Below are positions 36,625 to 43,328 of a stretch of DNA of 64,000 nt, one piece after another. The notes under the pieces were generated by a model. The model searched no databases. It saw only the letters and a list, made by a program, of their open reading frames with translations, and was not told where the DNA came from. Origin of the DNA: Pseudomonas wayambapalatensis (GTDB lineage: Bacteria; Pseudomonadota; Gammaproteobacteria; Pseudomonadales; Pseudomonadaceae); NCBI GenBank assembly GCA_014268975.2, contig CP077096.1, positions 1,386,501 through 1,450,500 on the forward strand, read 5' to 3'. Each line of letters opens with the position of its first letter. Positions within the stretch are counted from its first letter, which is position 1. The position numbers and the translations under genes were made by a program.

Positions 36625-37239
36625 ATGAGCAAGATCGCAATCATCGGTGCCACCGGCCGCGCTGGCTGCCAGTTGCTGGAAGAGGCCCTGCGCCGTGGCC
36701 ACAGCGTGGTCGCCATCGCCCGCGATCCGTCTTCGCTGCAGGGCCGTGAAGGTGTCACGGTCAAGGCGCTGGATGCCAGGGACAGCGCTGCGCTGCAGGC
36801 GGCTGTCACGGGCGTGGATGCTGTGCTGAGCGCTGCACACTTCTCCACCCTCGAGCCGCAGGCAATCATCGAGCCGGTCAAGGGCGCCGGGGTCAAGCGC
36901 CTGCTGGTGGTTGGTGGTGCCGGCAGCCTGCTGCTGCCGTCGGGGCAGCGGGTGATCGACAGCCCGGACTTCCCTGAGGCCTACAAGGCCGAGGCCAGCG
37001 CCGGCGTGCGTTTTCTCGATACCTTGCGCCAGGAGCCGACCTTGGACTGGACCTTCCTCTCGCCTTCGGCCGAGTTCGTCGAGGGTGAGCGCAGCGGGCG
37101 CTATACGCTGGGCAAGGATCACCTGCTGATCGGGGCCGACGGCAAGAGCTGGATCACCTTCGCCGACTATGCCATTGCCTTGATCGACGAGCTTGAAAAG
37201 CCTGCCCATACGCGCCAGCGCTTCACTGTCGGGTACTGA
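36625..37239 (+). CDS. NAD(P)-binding SDR-like (NmrA/YwnB-type) protein
   Basis: 204 residues, atypical SDR with the Rossmann motif GATGRAG at about 8-14 (MSKIAIIGATGRAGCQLLEEAL). LLVVGGAGSLLL follows the fourth strand, and the middle carries DWTFLSPSAEF, as in the YwnB/YesF family of NAD(P)H-binding proteins. No YxxxK catalytic pair is evident, so it may be a redox sensor or a reductase of the NmrA type. ATG 36625 after GGAGTGTTTCCC is chosen. Second gene of a likely operon with the MBL-fold gene under the divergent LysR regulator. Confidence 0.82.
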   Translation: MSKIAIIGATGRAGCQLLEEALRRGHSVVAIARDPSSLQGREGVTVKALDARDSAALQAAVTGVDAVLSAAHFSTLEPQAIIEPVKGAGVKRLLVVGGAGSLLLPSGQRVIDSPDFPEAYKAEASAGVRFLDTLRQEPTLDWTFLSPSAEFVEGERSGRYTLGKDHLLIGADGKSWITFADYAIALIDELEKPAHTRQRFTVGY

Positions 37240-37308
37240 TGTCGCGCATCGGCTGTAGCAGCAACGGGCTTGTTCAAAAGCCAAAGGCCAGTCCAGTCCG
37301 CTCCGTTC

Positions 37309-38184
37309 CTACAGGCCGGCACGTGCCTGCAGCCAGTCCAGCAACTCGCCGAGCCCCGGTGGCAGGCTCTTCGACGGGCAGACCAGGTAGTAACCTTTGC
37401 CCGTCATCACCTTCAGCGCGAAGGGCATGCATAACCGCCCACTGCGCAGGTCATCGCCGATCAGCGCCCAGTCGCCGATGGCCACGCCGGTTCCCTGCGA
37501 GGCCATGGCCATCGCCATGTCCAGTGTCTCGAAATGCTGGCGTCGGCCCTGCGGCTCGAACGCAGCGCCAGCCGCCTGCAGCCACAGGCGCCAGTCATGT
37601 TCGTCGCGCGAGGGGTGCAGCAGCATGTGCTGCGCCAGGTCCTCCACTCGCTCCAGAGGCACCCCGCCTTGCAGCAACGACGGTGCGCACACCGGCGTCA
37701 GTTGCTCGTCGAACAGCTTGAGCACCAGCGAGCCCTGGGCGGGCGGGCTGCCATACACCACTGCAGCATCGAAACCTTCATGACGAAAATCCACGCCGTG
37801 CTGCACGGTGGTGGTCAGCTCCACCGGCACATCCGGGCGCAGCGCCTGCCACTCCATCAGCCTCGGCAGCAGCCAACGCATCACGCAGGTGGGGGCCTTG
37901 AGCTGCAAGGTCGCGGTGCGCGCGCCGACCTCGCGTACGCCCTGTTCGATCAGGGCGAACACCTGCTGCACCCGCGGCAGCCAGTCCTGGCCTTCACGGG
38001 TCAGGCTCAGGCCACGGGCCTGGCGCTGAAACAGGGGATAGCCGAGCTGCTCCTCGAGCCCGGCGATCTGCCGGCTGACAGCGCCCTGGGTGATGTGCAA
38101 CTGCTGGGCGGCACGGGTGAAGTTGCAGTGCTGGGCGGTGACCAGGAAGGTGTGCAGCGCGGGCAGGGGAGGGAGTCGTTTCAT
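37309..38184 (-). CDS. LysR-family regulator (GcvA-like) next to a ThDP enzyme gene
   Basis: 291 residues. LPALHTFLVTAQHCNFTRAAQQLHITQGAVSRQIAGLEEQLGYPLFQRQARGLSLTREG is a GcvA/AmpR-type helix-turn-helix, and the C-terminal domain ends YYLVCPSKSLPPGLGELLDWLQ, typical of that subgroup. ATG 38184 is chosen from the conserved MKRLPPLPALHTF start. It is divergent from the ThDP enzyme at 38294 with about 110 bp between, so it is probably its regulator. Confidence 0.87.
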   Translation of the reverse strand: MKRLPPLPALHTFLVTAQHCNFTRAAQQLHITQGAVSRQIAGLEEQLGYPLFQRQARGLSLTREGQDWLPRVQQVFALIEQGVREVGARTATLQLKAPTCVMRWLLPRLMEWQALRPDVPVELTTTVQHGVDFRHEGFDAAVVYGSPPAQGSLVLKLFDEQLTPVCAPSLLQGGVPLERVEDLAQHMLLHPSRDEHDWRLWLQAAGAAFEPQGRRQHFETLDMAMAMASQGTGVAIGDWALIGDDLRSGRLCMPFALKVMTGKGYYLVCPSKSLPPGLGELLDWLQARAGL

Positions 38185-38293
38185 CGCGGCAAGCCATGAT
38201 CTGGAGACATGGCTAGTATGTGTTTTTTTGCATTGTCGCGGTAGCCGCGGCTTGGTTCCATGGGCACTGATTTCAACAAGAATCAGGGTAACG

Positions 38294-39931
38294 ATGATGG
38301 CAACCTGTGGCGAAGTACTGGTCAAACTCCTCGAAGGCTATGGCGTAGATCATGTGTTCGGGATTCCCGGCGTGCATACCGTAGAGCTCTACCGCGGGCT
38401 TGCGCGCTCGTCGATCCGTCATGTCACGCCGCGCCACGAGCAGGGCGCCGGCTTCATGGCCGATGGATACGCGCGCACGCGGGGCAAGCCGGGGGTGTGC
38501 TTCATCATCACCGGCCCCGGCATGACCAACATCACCACGGCCATGGGCCAGGCTTATGCCGACTCGATCCCGATGCTGGTGATCTCCAGCGTGCAGTCGC
38601 GCAATGCACTGGGCGGTGGGCGCGGCAAACTGCACGAGTTGCCGAACCAGTCTGCGTTGGTGGCCGGCGTTGCCGCGTTCTCCCAGACCTTGATGAGCGC
38701 CGATGACCTGCCCCAGGTACTGGCCCGTGCCTTCGCCGTGTTCGACGGTGCCCGGCCACGCCCTGTGCATATCGAGATCCCGCTGGATGTGCTGGTCGAG
38801 CCAGCCGACCACCTGCTGCAGGCTCGACCGGTACGCACCAGCCGTGCGGGCGCCGCGCCACAGGTCGTGGCGCAGATGGCTGAGCGCCTGGCCAAGGCCC
38901 AGCGCCCGCTGATTCTCGCCGGTGGTGGTGCGCTGGCGGCAGGCGATGCCCTGGCGCAGTTGGCCGAGCAGCTCCAGGCACCGGTGGCCCTGACCATCAA
39001 TGCCAAGGGCCTGCTGCCGGCTGCCCATCCGTTGCAGATCGGTTCGACCCAATCGCTGCCCGCAACCCGCGCCCTGGTTGCCGAGGCCGACGTGGTTCTG
39101 GCCATTGGCACCGAGCTTGCCGAAACCGACTACGACGTGACCTTCAAGGGCGGTTTCGAGATCCCTGGCGGCCTGCTGCGCATCGACATCGATCCGGACC
39201 AGACCGTACGCAACTACCTGCCTGAGCTGGCGCTGGTCGCCGATGCCAAGCTGGCTGCCGAAGCCCTGGTTGCGGCGCTGGCCGAGCAGCCTGCGGTGCG
39301 TGACCAGCGCTGGGGCGCTGCCCGTGCCGAGCGCCTGCGCAACGACCTGGCCGCTGGCTGGGACCAACCGACCCTGAGCCAGACCCGCCTGCTTGCCGCG
39401 GTGCTGGAAACCTTGCCCGATGCCGTGCTGGTGGGCGACTCGACCCAGCCGGTCTACACCGGCAACCTCACCCTCGACCTGGACCGTCCGCGTCGCTGGT
39501 TCAACGCTTCGACCGGCTACGGCACGCTCGGTTATGCCTTGCCGGCGGCGATGGGCGCCTGGCTTGGCAGCGCCGAAGTGATGGCTGAACGGGCCCCGTC
39601 GGTATGCCTGATCGGTGACGGCGGCCTGCAGTTCACCCTGCCGGAGCTGGCCAGTGCAGTGGAGGCACAGGTGCCGCTGATCGTCCTGCTGTGGAACAAC
39701 CAAGGCTACGAAGAGATCAAGAAGTACATGGTCAATCGCGCCATCGAGCCCGTGGGCGTGGACATCCACACCCCGGACTTCATCACCGTTGCGCAGGGGC
39801 TGGGTGCGGCGGCCGAACATGTCGGCGATGTGGCGCAGTTGCAGGCCGCGCTGGCGCTGGCGGTGGAGCGCAAGGGGCCGACCCTGATCCAGGTGGACCA
39901 GGCTCAGTGGCAGGCAGCGGTGGCTGGCTGA
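38294..39931 (+). CDS. ThDP-dependent enzyme, acetolactate synthase-like (2-ketoarginine decarboxylase type)
   Basis: 545 residues with three ThDP domains: N-terminal PYR (about 1-170, with the catalytic Glu in RHEQGAGFMADGYAR), central (about 190-325) and C-terminal PP with GDGGLQFTLPELASAVE and WNNQGY forming the GDG-N-N cofactor motif. Close to P. aeruginosa AruI (5-guanidino-2-oxopentanoate decarboxylase), which decarboxylates the transamination product of arginine. True acetolactate synthases need a small subunit, and none is near. ATG 38294 or 38297 may be the start. Function by similarity only; regulator probably the divergent LysR. Confidence 0.78.
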   Translation: MMATCGEVLVKLLEGYGVDHVFGIPGVHTVELYRGLARSSIRHVTPRHEQGAGFMADGYARTRGKPGVCFIITGPGMTNITTAMGQAYADSIPMLVISSVQSRNALGGGRGKLHELPNQSALVAGVAAFSQTLMSADDLPQVLARAFAVFDGARPRPVHIEIPLDVLVEPADHLLQARPVRTSRAGAAPQVVAQMAERLAKAQRPLILAGGGALAAGDALAQLAEQLQAPVALTINAKGLLPAAHPLQIGSTQSLPATRALVAEADVVLAIGTELAETDYDVTFKGGFEIPGGLLRIDIDPDQTVRNYLPELALVADAKLAAEALVAALAEQPAVRDQRWGAARAERLRNDLAAGWDQPTLSQTRLLAAVLETLPDAVLVGDSTQPVYTGNLTLDLDRPRRWFNASTGYGTLGYALPAAMGAWLGSAEVMAERAPSVCLIGDGGLQFTLPELASAVEAQVPLIVLLWNNQGYEEIKKYMVNRAIEPVGVDIHTPDFITVAQGLGAAAEHVGDVAQLQAALALAVERKGPTLIQVDQAQWQAAVAG

Positions 39932-39946
39932 GGTACTCGCGCGGGG

Positions 39947-40870
39947 TCAACCCGCGCTTGAGCGCAGGCGCGCCATGTCACGAATCGGCGGCGCGCCGTA
40001 CAGCCGACTGTACTCCCGGCTGAACTGCGACGGGCTTTCATAGCCCACCCGATACCCCGCCACCGCAGCCTCCAAACCATCGTTGAGCATCAGCCGCCGG
40101 GCTTCCTGCAGGCGCAGTTGCTTCTGGTACTGCAACGGGCTCATGGACGTCACGGCCTTGAACCTGTGGTGCAAGGTCGAGGTGCTCAGGTTCACTTCCC
40201 GGGCCAGCTCTTCGATGCGCAGCGGCAGGTGAAAATGCTTGTTGAGCCAGGTGATCGCCTGGCTCACCCGGTGCGTCTGGCTGTTGGCCAGGGCAATCTC
40301 GTACAGGCGATGCCCCTGCGGCCCGCGCAGCAGGCGGTAGAGGATTTCGCGGCGAAACAGTGGGGCCAGCATCGGGATGTCGCGCGGGGTATCGAGCAAG
40401 CGGACCAGGCGCAGCAAGGCATCGAGCAGGTGCGCATCGGTCTTTTCCACATACAGCCCAAGCCCGGACTGCACGTTGGGCACCAGCATCGGGCCGCTTT
40501 CGGCAATCAACTGGCTGATCTCCGCCGCGTCCAGGTCGATCCGCAGCCCAAGCACAGGGTTTTCCGGGCTGGCGTCGAGCCTCACCCGACTGATCGGCAT
40601 GGTCACCGACACCACCATGTAGTGCAGCGGGTCGTAGGCATACTGCTGATCGCCCAGGAACAAGCTCTTGCTGCCCTGGGCCATGACGCAGAGAGCCGGC
40701 AGGGCCAGGCCCGGCTTCGAACGGATGTTGTCTTCGTAACGCGACAGGTATAGCTGCTCGATGGCCGTCGGTGGTCCGTGGGGGTCGCCTGCGTGCCTCA
40801 GGATCAGGTCAGCGAGTTCCAGGCGCTGGTTTTCCAGGGTCGGGTCGAGAGCGGCAAGGGCAGTGGTCAT
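39947..40870 (-). CDS. AraC-family regulator with AraC_N cupin domain
   Basis: 307 residues. The N-terminal AraC_N-type effector domain (about 20-175; PPTAIEQLYLSRYEDNIRSKPGLALPALCVMAQGSK) precedes the double helix-turn-helix (about 205-300) with LARFVNLSTSTLHHRFK-like and EAAVAGYRVGYESPSQFSREYSRLYGAPP segments. This subgroup often controls adjacent oxidoreductase or efflux genes. It is divergent from the small ABM-domain gene at 41073, with a remarkable inverted repeat between them, so that gene is the likely target. Confidence 0.87.
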   Translation of the reverse strand: MTTALAALDPTLENQRLELADLILRHAGDPHGPPTAIEQLYLSRYEDNIRSKPGLALPALCVMAQGSKSLFLGDQQYAYDPLHYMVVSVTMPISRVRLDASPENPVLGLRIDLDAAEISQLIAESGPMLVPNVQSGLGLYVEKTDAHLLDALLRLVRLLDTPRDIPMLAPLFRREILYRLLRGPQGHRLYEIALANSQTHRVSQAITWLNKHFHLPLRIEELAREVNLSTSTLHHRFKAVTSMSPLQYQKQLRLQEARRLMLNDGLEAAVAGYRVGYESPSQFSREYSRLYGAPPIRDMARLRSSAG

Positions 40871-40940
40871 GATCGAATTCCTTCAGGGACCGGGCCAGCA
40901 TAGATTTGGGCAACATCCGGCGCTAGCCAAATGCTGCCGA

Positions 40941-40982
40941 CCGATTGCCTGATCCTGCTTTGCGACAGGATCAGGCAATCGG
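40941..40982. promoter_or_regulatory. 17-bp perfect inverted repeat between the AraC and ABM genes
   Basis: CCGATTGCCTGATCCTG (40941-40957) and CAGGATCAGGCAATCGG (40966-40982) are exactly complementary with an 8-base spacer. Not REP-like. There is no T-run on either side, so an operator or recombination-type site is more likely than a terminator. It sits 71 bp before the AraC ATG and 90 bp before the ABM ATG. Confidence 0.55.
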
Positions 40983-41072
40983 CAGACAGAAATGGCCTAA
41001 CGCAGGGTGCGGGCGAGGACCTAATCTTGGCAGCCTGGCTTTTCCGTCCCGCCTGCTTCAAGGAGATCGTTC

Positions 41073-41366
41073 ATGACCTTGCATCAACCGGTCACACACT
41101 TGGCTTTCATCCGTGCCAGCAGCGGTCGTTCGGTGGAACTCGGCATGCGCCTGCGCGACCTGCTCGAGCCTTCACTGCGCAGCCCCGGCTGCCTGGCATT
41201 CACCGTCCAGCGCTCCCAGGTTGACGCCGACCTGTGGCTGCTCAGTGGTAGCTGGCAGGACCAGCAGGCCCTGCGCGGTTACTTCGCCTCACCGACGCTC
41301 GAGGTGTTCGGCGATCTGGTGCAGGAGCGGGTGGTGGCGAGCATGGACCTGCAGACCTTTGATTGA
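41073..41366 (+). CDS. ABM-domain (putative quinol/antibiotic biosynthesis monooxygenase-like) protein
   Basis: 97 residues, a ferredoxin-like ABM fold: THLAFIRASSGRSVELGMRLRDLLEPSLRSPGCLAFTVQRS gives the first strand-helix-strand, and DLWLLSGSWQDQQALRGYFASPTLEVFGDL the second half with the usual W and the helix. Such proteins act as small dimeric oxygenases or dimerisation modules on quinones; the true substrate cannot be read from sequence. ATG 41073 after AAGGAGATCGTTC is a strong start. Divergent from the AraC regulator. Confidence 0.78.
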   Translation: MTLHQPVTHLAFIRASSGRSVELGMRLRDLLEPSLRSPGCLAFTVQRSQVDADLWLLSGSWQDQQALRGYFASPTLEVFGDLVQERVVASMDLQTFD

Positions 41367-41379
41367 GGGTTGGTTGGGG

Positions 41380-41415
41380 GGCTTTTTCGCGGGCACGCTT
41401 GCCCACGAAAAGGCC
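41380..41415. repeat. Degenerate REP element
   Basis: CTTTTTCGCGGGCA and TGCCCACGAAAAG arms around CGCT, a single REP-like hairpin with one mismatch just after the ABM-domain gene. Confidence 0.65.
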
Positions 41416-41437
41416 ACTACCGTAACGCCTGCTGCAG

Positions 41438-41443
41438 TAGAAT
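41438..41443 (+). promoter_or_regulatory. -10-like box for the 41476 gene
   Basis: TAGAAT followed by CCCGCC, a combination seen also before the methyltransferase gene in this window; 33 bp before the ATG. Confidence 0.4.
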
Positions 41444-41475
41444 CCCGCCCCTCGATCAACAGCTGGAGCACAGCA

Positions 41476-41709
41476 ATGGCACGCAGAGAATTCCCGGGCT
41501 TCGAAGCCGTTTCGGCGATGGTCCCGGTCGAAGGCGGCGGCTACCACGCGGCAATCGCGGTCAAGGCCCTGCACATGGGCGGGGCACCGCGCTTTCACAA
41601 AGTTCTGGAGGGGCAGGTGTTCAAGTCGGCACTGGCCGCTGACGAGGCGGCCTGTGCCGAGCTCGAACGCCTGCAGGGCGTCGGTGAAGAGGGCGAGCTG
41701 GCCTGGTGA
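41476..41709 (+). CDS. Small hypothetical protein
   Basis: 77 residues, not recognised. MARREFPGFEAVSAMVPVEGGGYHAAIAVKALHMGGAPRFHKVLEGQVFKSALAADEAACAEL suggests a small alpha/beta domain, without signal peptide or membrane segment. The start has GGAGC 9 bp upstream and its own TAGAAT promoter element. Its TGA stop abuts the stop of the converging flavin reductase-like gene, the two forming TGATCA. It looks like a real but uncharacterised Pseudomonas protein. Confidence 0.62.
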   Translation: MARREFPGFEAVSAMVPVEGGGYHAAIAVKALHMGGAPRFHKVLEGQVFKSALAADEAACAELERLQGVGEEGELAW

Positions 41710-42315
41710 TCAGGCCAGCGGGCGGCGCATCTTGAACAGGTTGCCCAGCTCGAAGTAATCCGCCGGGCCACCGCCACGCAGGATCGGCTCGGCGGCAGCC
41801 GTGTCGTAGATACCCTCCTTGAGCAGGTGGTCGGCGATATGCACGGCCACCACCTCACCCAGGATCAGCCAGCTGGGCACCAGCTCCTGATCGGCGCGCT
41901 TGAGCTGAATGATCTGGCTCACCTTGCACTCGAAGTTCACCGGGCTTTCGCCCACCCGCGGCACGCTGACCACTTTCGAGGGGCTCGGCGTCAGTCCGCT
42001 CAGCTCGAATTCGTCGATATCCGCAGCCACTGCCGCGCAGCTCTGGTTCATCTGCTCGGCCAGCGGGCGCGTGGCCAGGTTCCAGACGAACTCGCCGGTC
42101 TGTTCGATGTTGTTCAGGCTGTCTTTGCGCCCGACGCTGCAGAAACCGATGATCGGCGGAATGTAGTTGAAGGCGTTGAAGAAGCTATAGGGCGCCAGGT
42201 TCAGGCGACCTTCGCGATCATGCGAGGAGATCCAGCCGATGGGCCGGGGGCCGACGATGGCGTTGAACGGGTCGTGGGGCAGGCCGTGGCCTTGGGCGGG
42301 TTCGTAGTAGTACAT
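41710..42315 (-). CDS. Flavin reductase-like FMN-binding split-barrel protein
   Basis: 201 residues. FNAIVGPRPIGWISSHDREGRLNLAPYSFFNAFNYIPPIIGFCSVGRKDSLNNIEQTGEFVWNL (about 17-80) matches the flavin_Reduct/DIM6-NTAB family FMN site, which supplies reduced flavin to partner oxygenases or acts on its own. C-terminal VPSWLILGEVVAVHIADHLL completes the split barrel. ATG 42315 is the start. The nearest potential partner on the other strand is the small ABM-domain protein, but no operon links them. Confidence 0.85.
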   Translation of the reverse strand: MYYYEPAQGHGLPHDPFNAIVGPRPIGWISSHDREGRLNLAPYSFFNAFNYIPPIIGFCSVGRKDSLNNIEQTGEFVWNLATRPLAEQMNQSCAAVAADIDEFELSGLTPSPSKVVSVPRVGESPVNFECKVSQIIQLKRADQELVPSWLILGEVVAVHIADHLLKEGIYDTAAAEPILRGGGPADYFELGNLFKMRRPLA

Positions 42316-42394
42316 CTGCGCAGGGCCTTGGCCCTTCCTCTGGGACGGACGAGGCGCCTAGTGTGCCAAGCCTTGGGCTGGCTGGGAATGATCA

Positions 42395-42414
42395 AGCCCG
42401 GCCAAAGCCGGGCT
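42395..42414. terminator. Hairpin downstream of the repeat-protein gene
   Basis: AGCCCGGC-CAAA-GCCGGGCT, a perfect 8-bp stem 20 bp past the stop of the 42434 gene. Neither side has a good T-run, so it is a weak terminator or a processing hairpin. Confidence 0.4.
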
Positions 42415-42433
42415 GGGTGACACGCATCAGTGA

Positions 42434-42838
42434 TCAGCTGATGCGGTGGGCGTTGGTGCGGTCGAAGCCGTCTTCGGCGAAGCGTTGGCCACCGGTGCGG
42501 TCAAAGCCGTCTTCGGCGAAGCGTTGGCCGCCAGTGCGGTCGAAGCCATCTTCGGCGAAGCGTTGGCCACCGGTGCGGTCGAAACCGTCTTCGGCGAAGC
42601 GTTGGCCGCCAGTGCGGTCGAAACCGTCTTCGGCAAAGCGTTGACCACCAGTGCGGTCGAAACCGTCTTCAGCGAAGCGTTGGCCGCCAGTGCGGTCGAA
42701 ACCATCTTCGGCGTAGCTGGCCGATTGGCTTTGTACAGCGGCGAAGGTGTGGGCGTTAGTGCGGTCAAAGCCGTCTTCTGCGAAGGCGCCTGCGGCGAAG
42801 ACGGAAAGGGCCAGGGTCAGGATCAGTTGGTTTTTCAT
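42434..42838 (-). CDS. Secreted protein of tandem 13-residue repeats
   Basis: 134 residues. Signal peptide about 1-20 (MKNQLILTLALSVFAAGAFA, cleaved before EDG). The mature part is almost only repeats: EDGFDRT occurs eight times. Six consecutive identical units EDGFDRTGGQRFA fill residues 44-121, flanked by EDGFDRTNAHTFAAVQ at the start and EDGFDRTNAHRIS at the end. It is acidic/basic alternating with no Cys. The start is clear: GGAG lies 9 bp before ATG 42838. No family recognised. A periplasmic or surface repeat protein, an ion-binding protein, or a multi-copy peptide precursor are possible; no processing or export gene is adjacent. Monocistronic. Confidence 0.8.
   Translation of the reverse strand: MKNQLILTLALSVFAAGAFAEDGFDRTNAHTFAAVQSQSASYAEDGFDRTGGQRFAEDGFDRTGGQRFAEDGFDRTGGQRFAEDGFDRTGGQRFAEDGFDRTGGQRFAEDGFDRTGGQRFAEDGFDRTNAHRIS
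42476..42709 (-). repeat. Six tandem 39-bp coding repeats
   Basis: Six 39-bp units encode the identical EDGFDRTGGQRFA. They differ only at third positions (for example ACC GGT versus ACT GGC, GAC versus GAT), partly alternating along the array. Confidence 0.92.
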
Positions 42839-43148
42839 GATTGTTGCTCCAGTAGATTCAAGGGGTTTGTTCTTGCTATGGATCTCATCCTACGCCGATT
42901 AATTTGATTAAAAAGCGCAAAAAACTGCATTTATGAATCGAATTTATCGATGTGTTTGTGGTGGTGAAACCTTGAGCTCATCAGGCTTCAGCCCTGCGGG
43001 TTCGCACGGGTGGCAAAGGTTTCTTTCAGTGTTGCCAGGATGCATCTGGCCAATTAATGGTGGGTTAAAGGATTGACCGTTCGTCGTCCCTACCTGGAGG
43101 ATGTGGTGGTAAACGCCCCAACTGCGGATTTATTCCCCGATCGAGTGC

Positions 43149-43176
43149 TTGACCTCTAGCTGACTTGAGGTTGCAT
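43149..43176 (+). promoter_or_regulatory. MerR/SoxR-type operator-promoter without an intact gene
   Basis: TTGACC followed by CTCTAGCTGACTTGAGGTT: the core CCTCTAGCTGACTTGAGG matches the SoxR-box pattern CCTCAAGTTAACTTGAGG at 15 of 18 positions, with the usual -35 TTGACC at its left edge. The -10 (near GCATTG) is poor. Confidence 0.45.
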
Positions 43177-43269
43177 TGCTGTCGTGATGGCAGTGCTGTC
43201 GGCACCGGTCGTCGCTCGTACCGATAGCCGGAAGGTTTTCATCGATTGAACGATCGGTCAGGCGCTTAC

Positions 43270-43308
43270 AAAAAAAGGGGCGCCCCGTTATCCGGAGCGC
43301 CCCTTTTT
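43270..43308. terminator. Terminator of the 2-oxoglutarate-type transporter gene
   Basis: GGGGCGC and GCGCCCC arms flanked by AAAAAAA and TTTTT, 20 bp beyond the stop of the minus-strand gene. Symmetric, so usable from both sides. Confidence 0.87.
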
Positions 43309-43328
43309 GCTGTGCCGCGAACGCAGAA

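Larger units (their letters stand above)
42839..43328. other. 490-bp gene-poor region with an orphan MerR-type operator
   Basis: No convincing complete gene. The left third (42890-42960) is AT-rich and probably holds the repeat-protein promoter. At 43149-43176 there is a MerR/SoxR-type operator (separate entry), and at 43187-43249 a 20-codon frame (MAVLSAPVVARTDSRKVFID) that may be a gene remnant. A strong terminator for the transporter gene closes the region. Confidence 0.5.

Noticed and set aside
39938..39956. GCGCGGG/CCCGCGC hairpin as terminator of the ThDP enzyme gene
   Set aside because: Partly inside the AraC gene's 3' end and not followed by a T-run on either strand.
40931..41224. 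97-codon frame covering the 17-bp inverted repeat
   Set aside because: Runs through the divergent promoter and then out of phase over the ABM-domain gene; no ribosome site.
42440..42720. CRISPR-like array
   Set aside because: The 39-bp repeats are contiguous without spacers and keep one reading frame; they are coding repeats, and no cas genes are present.
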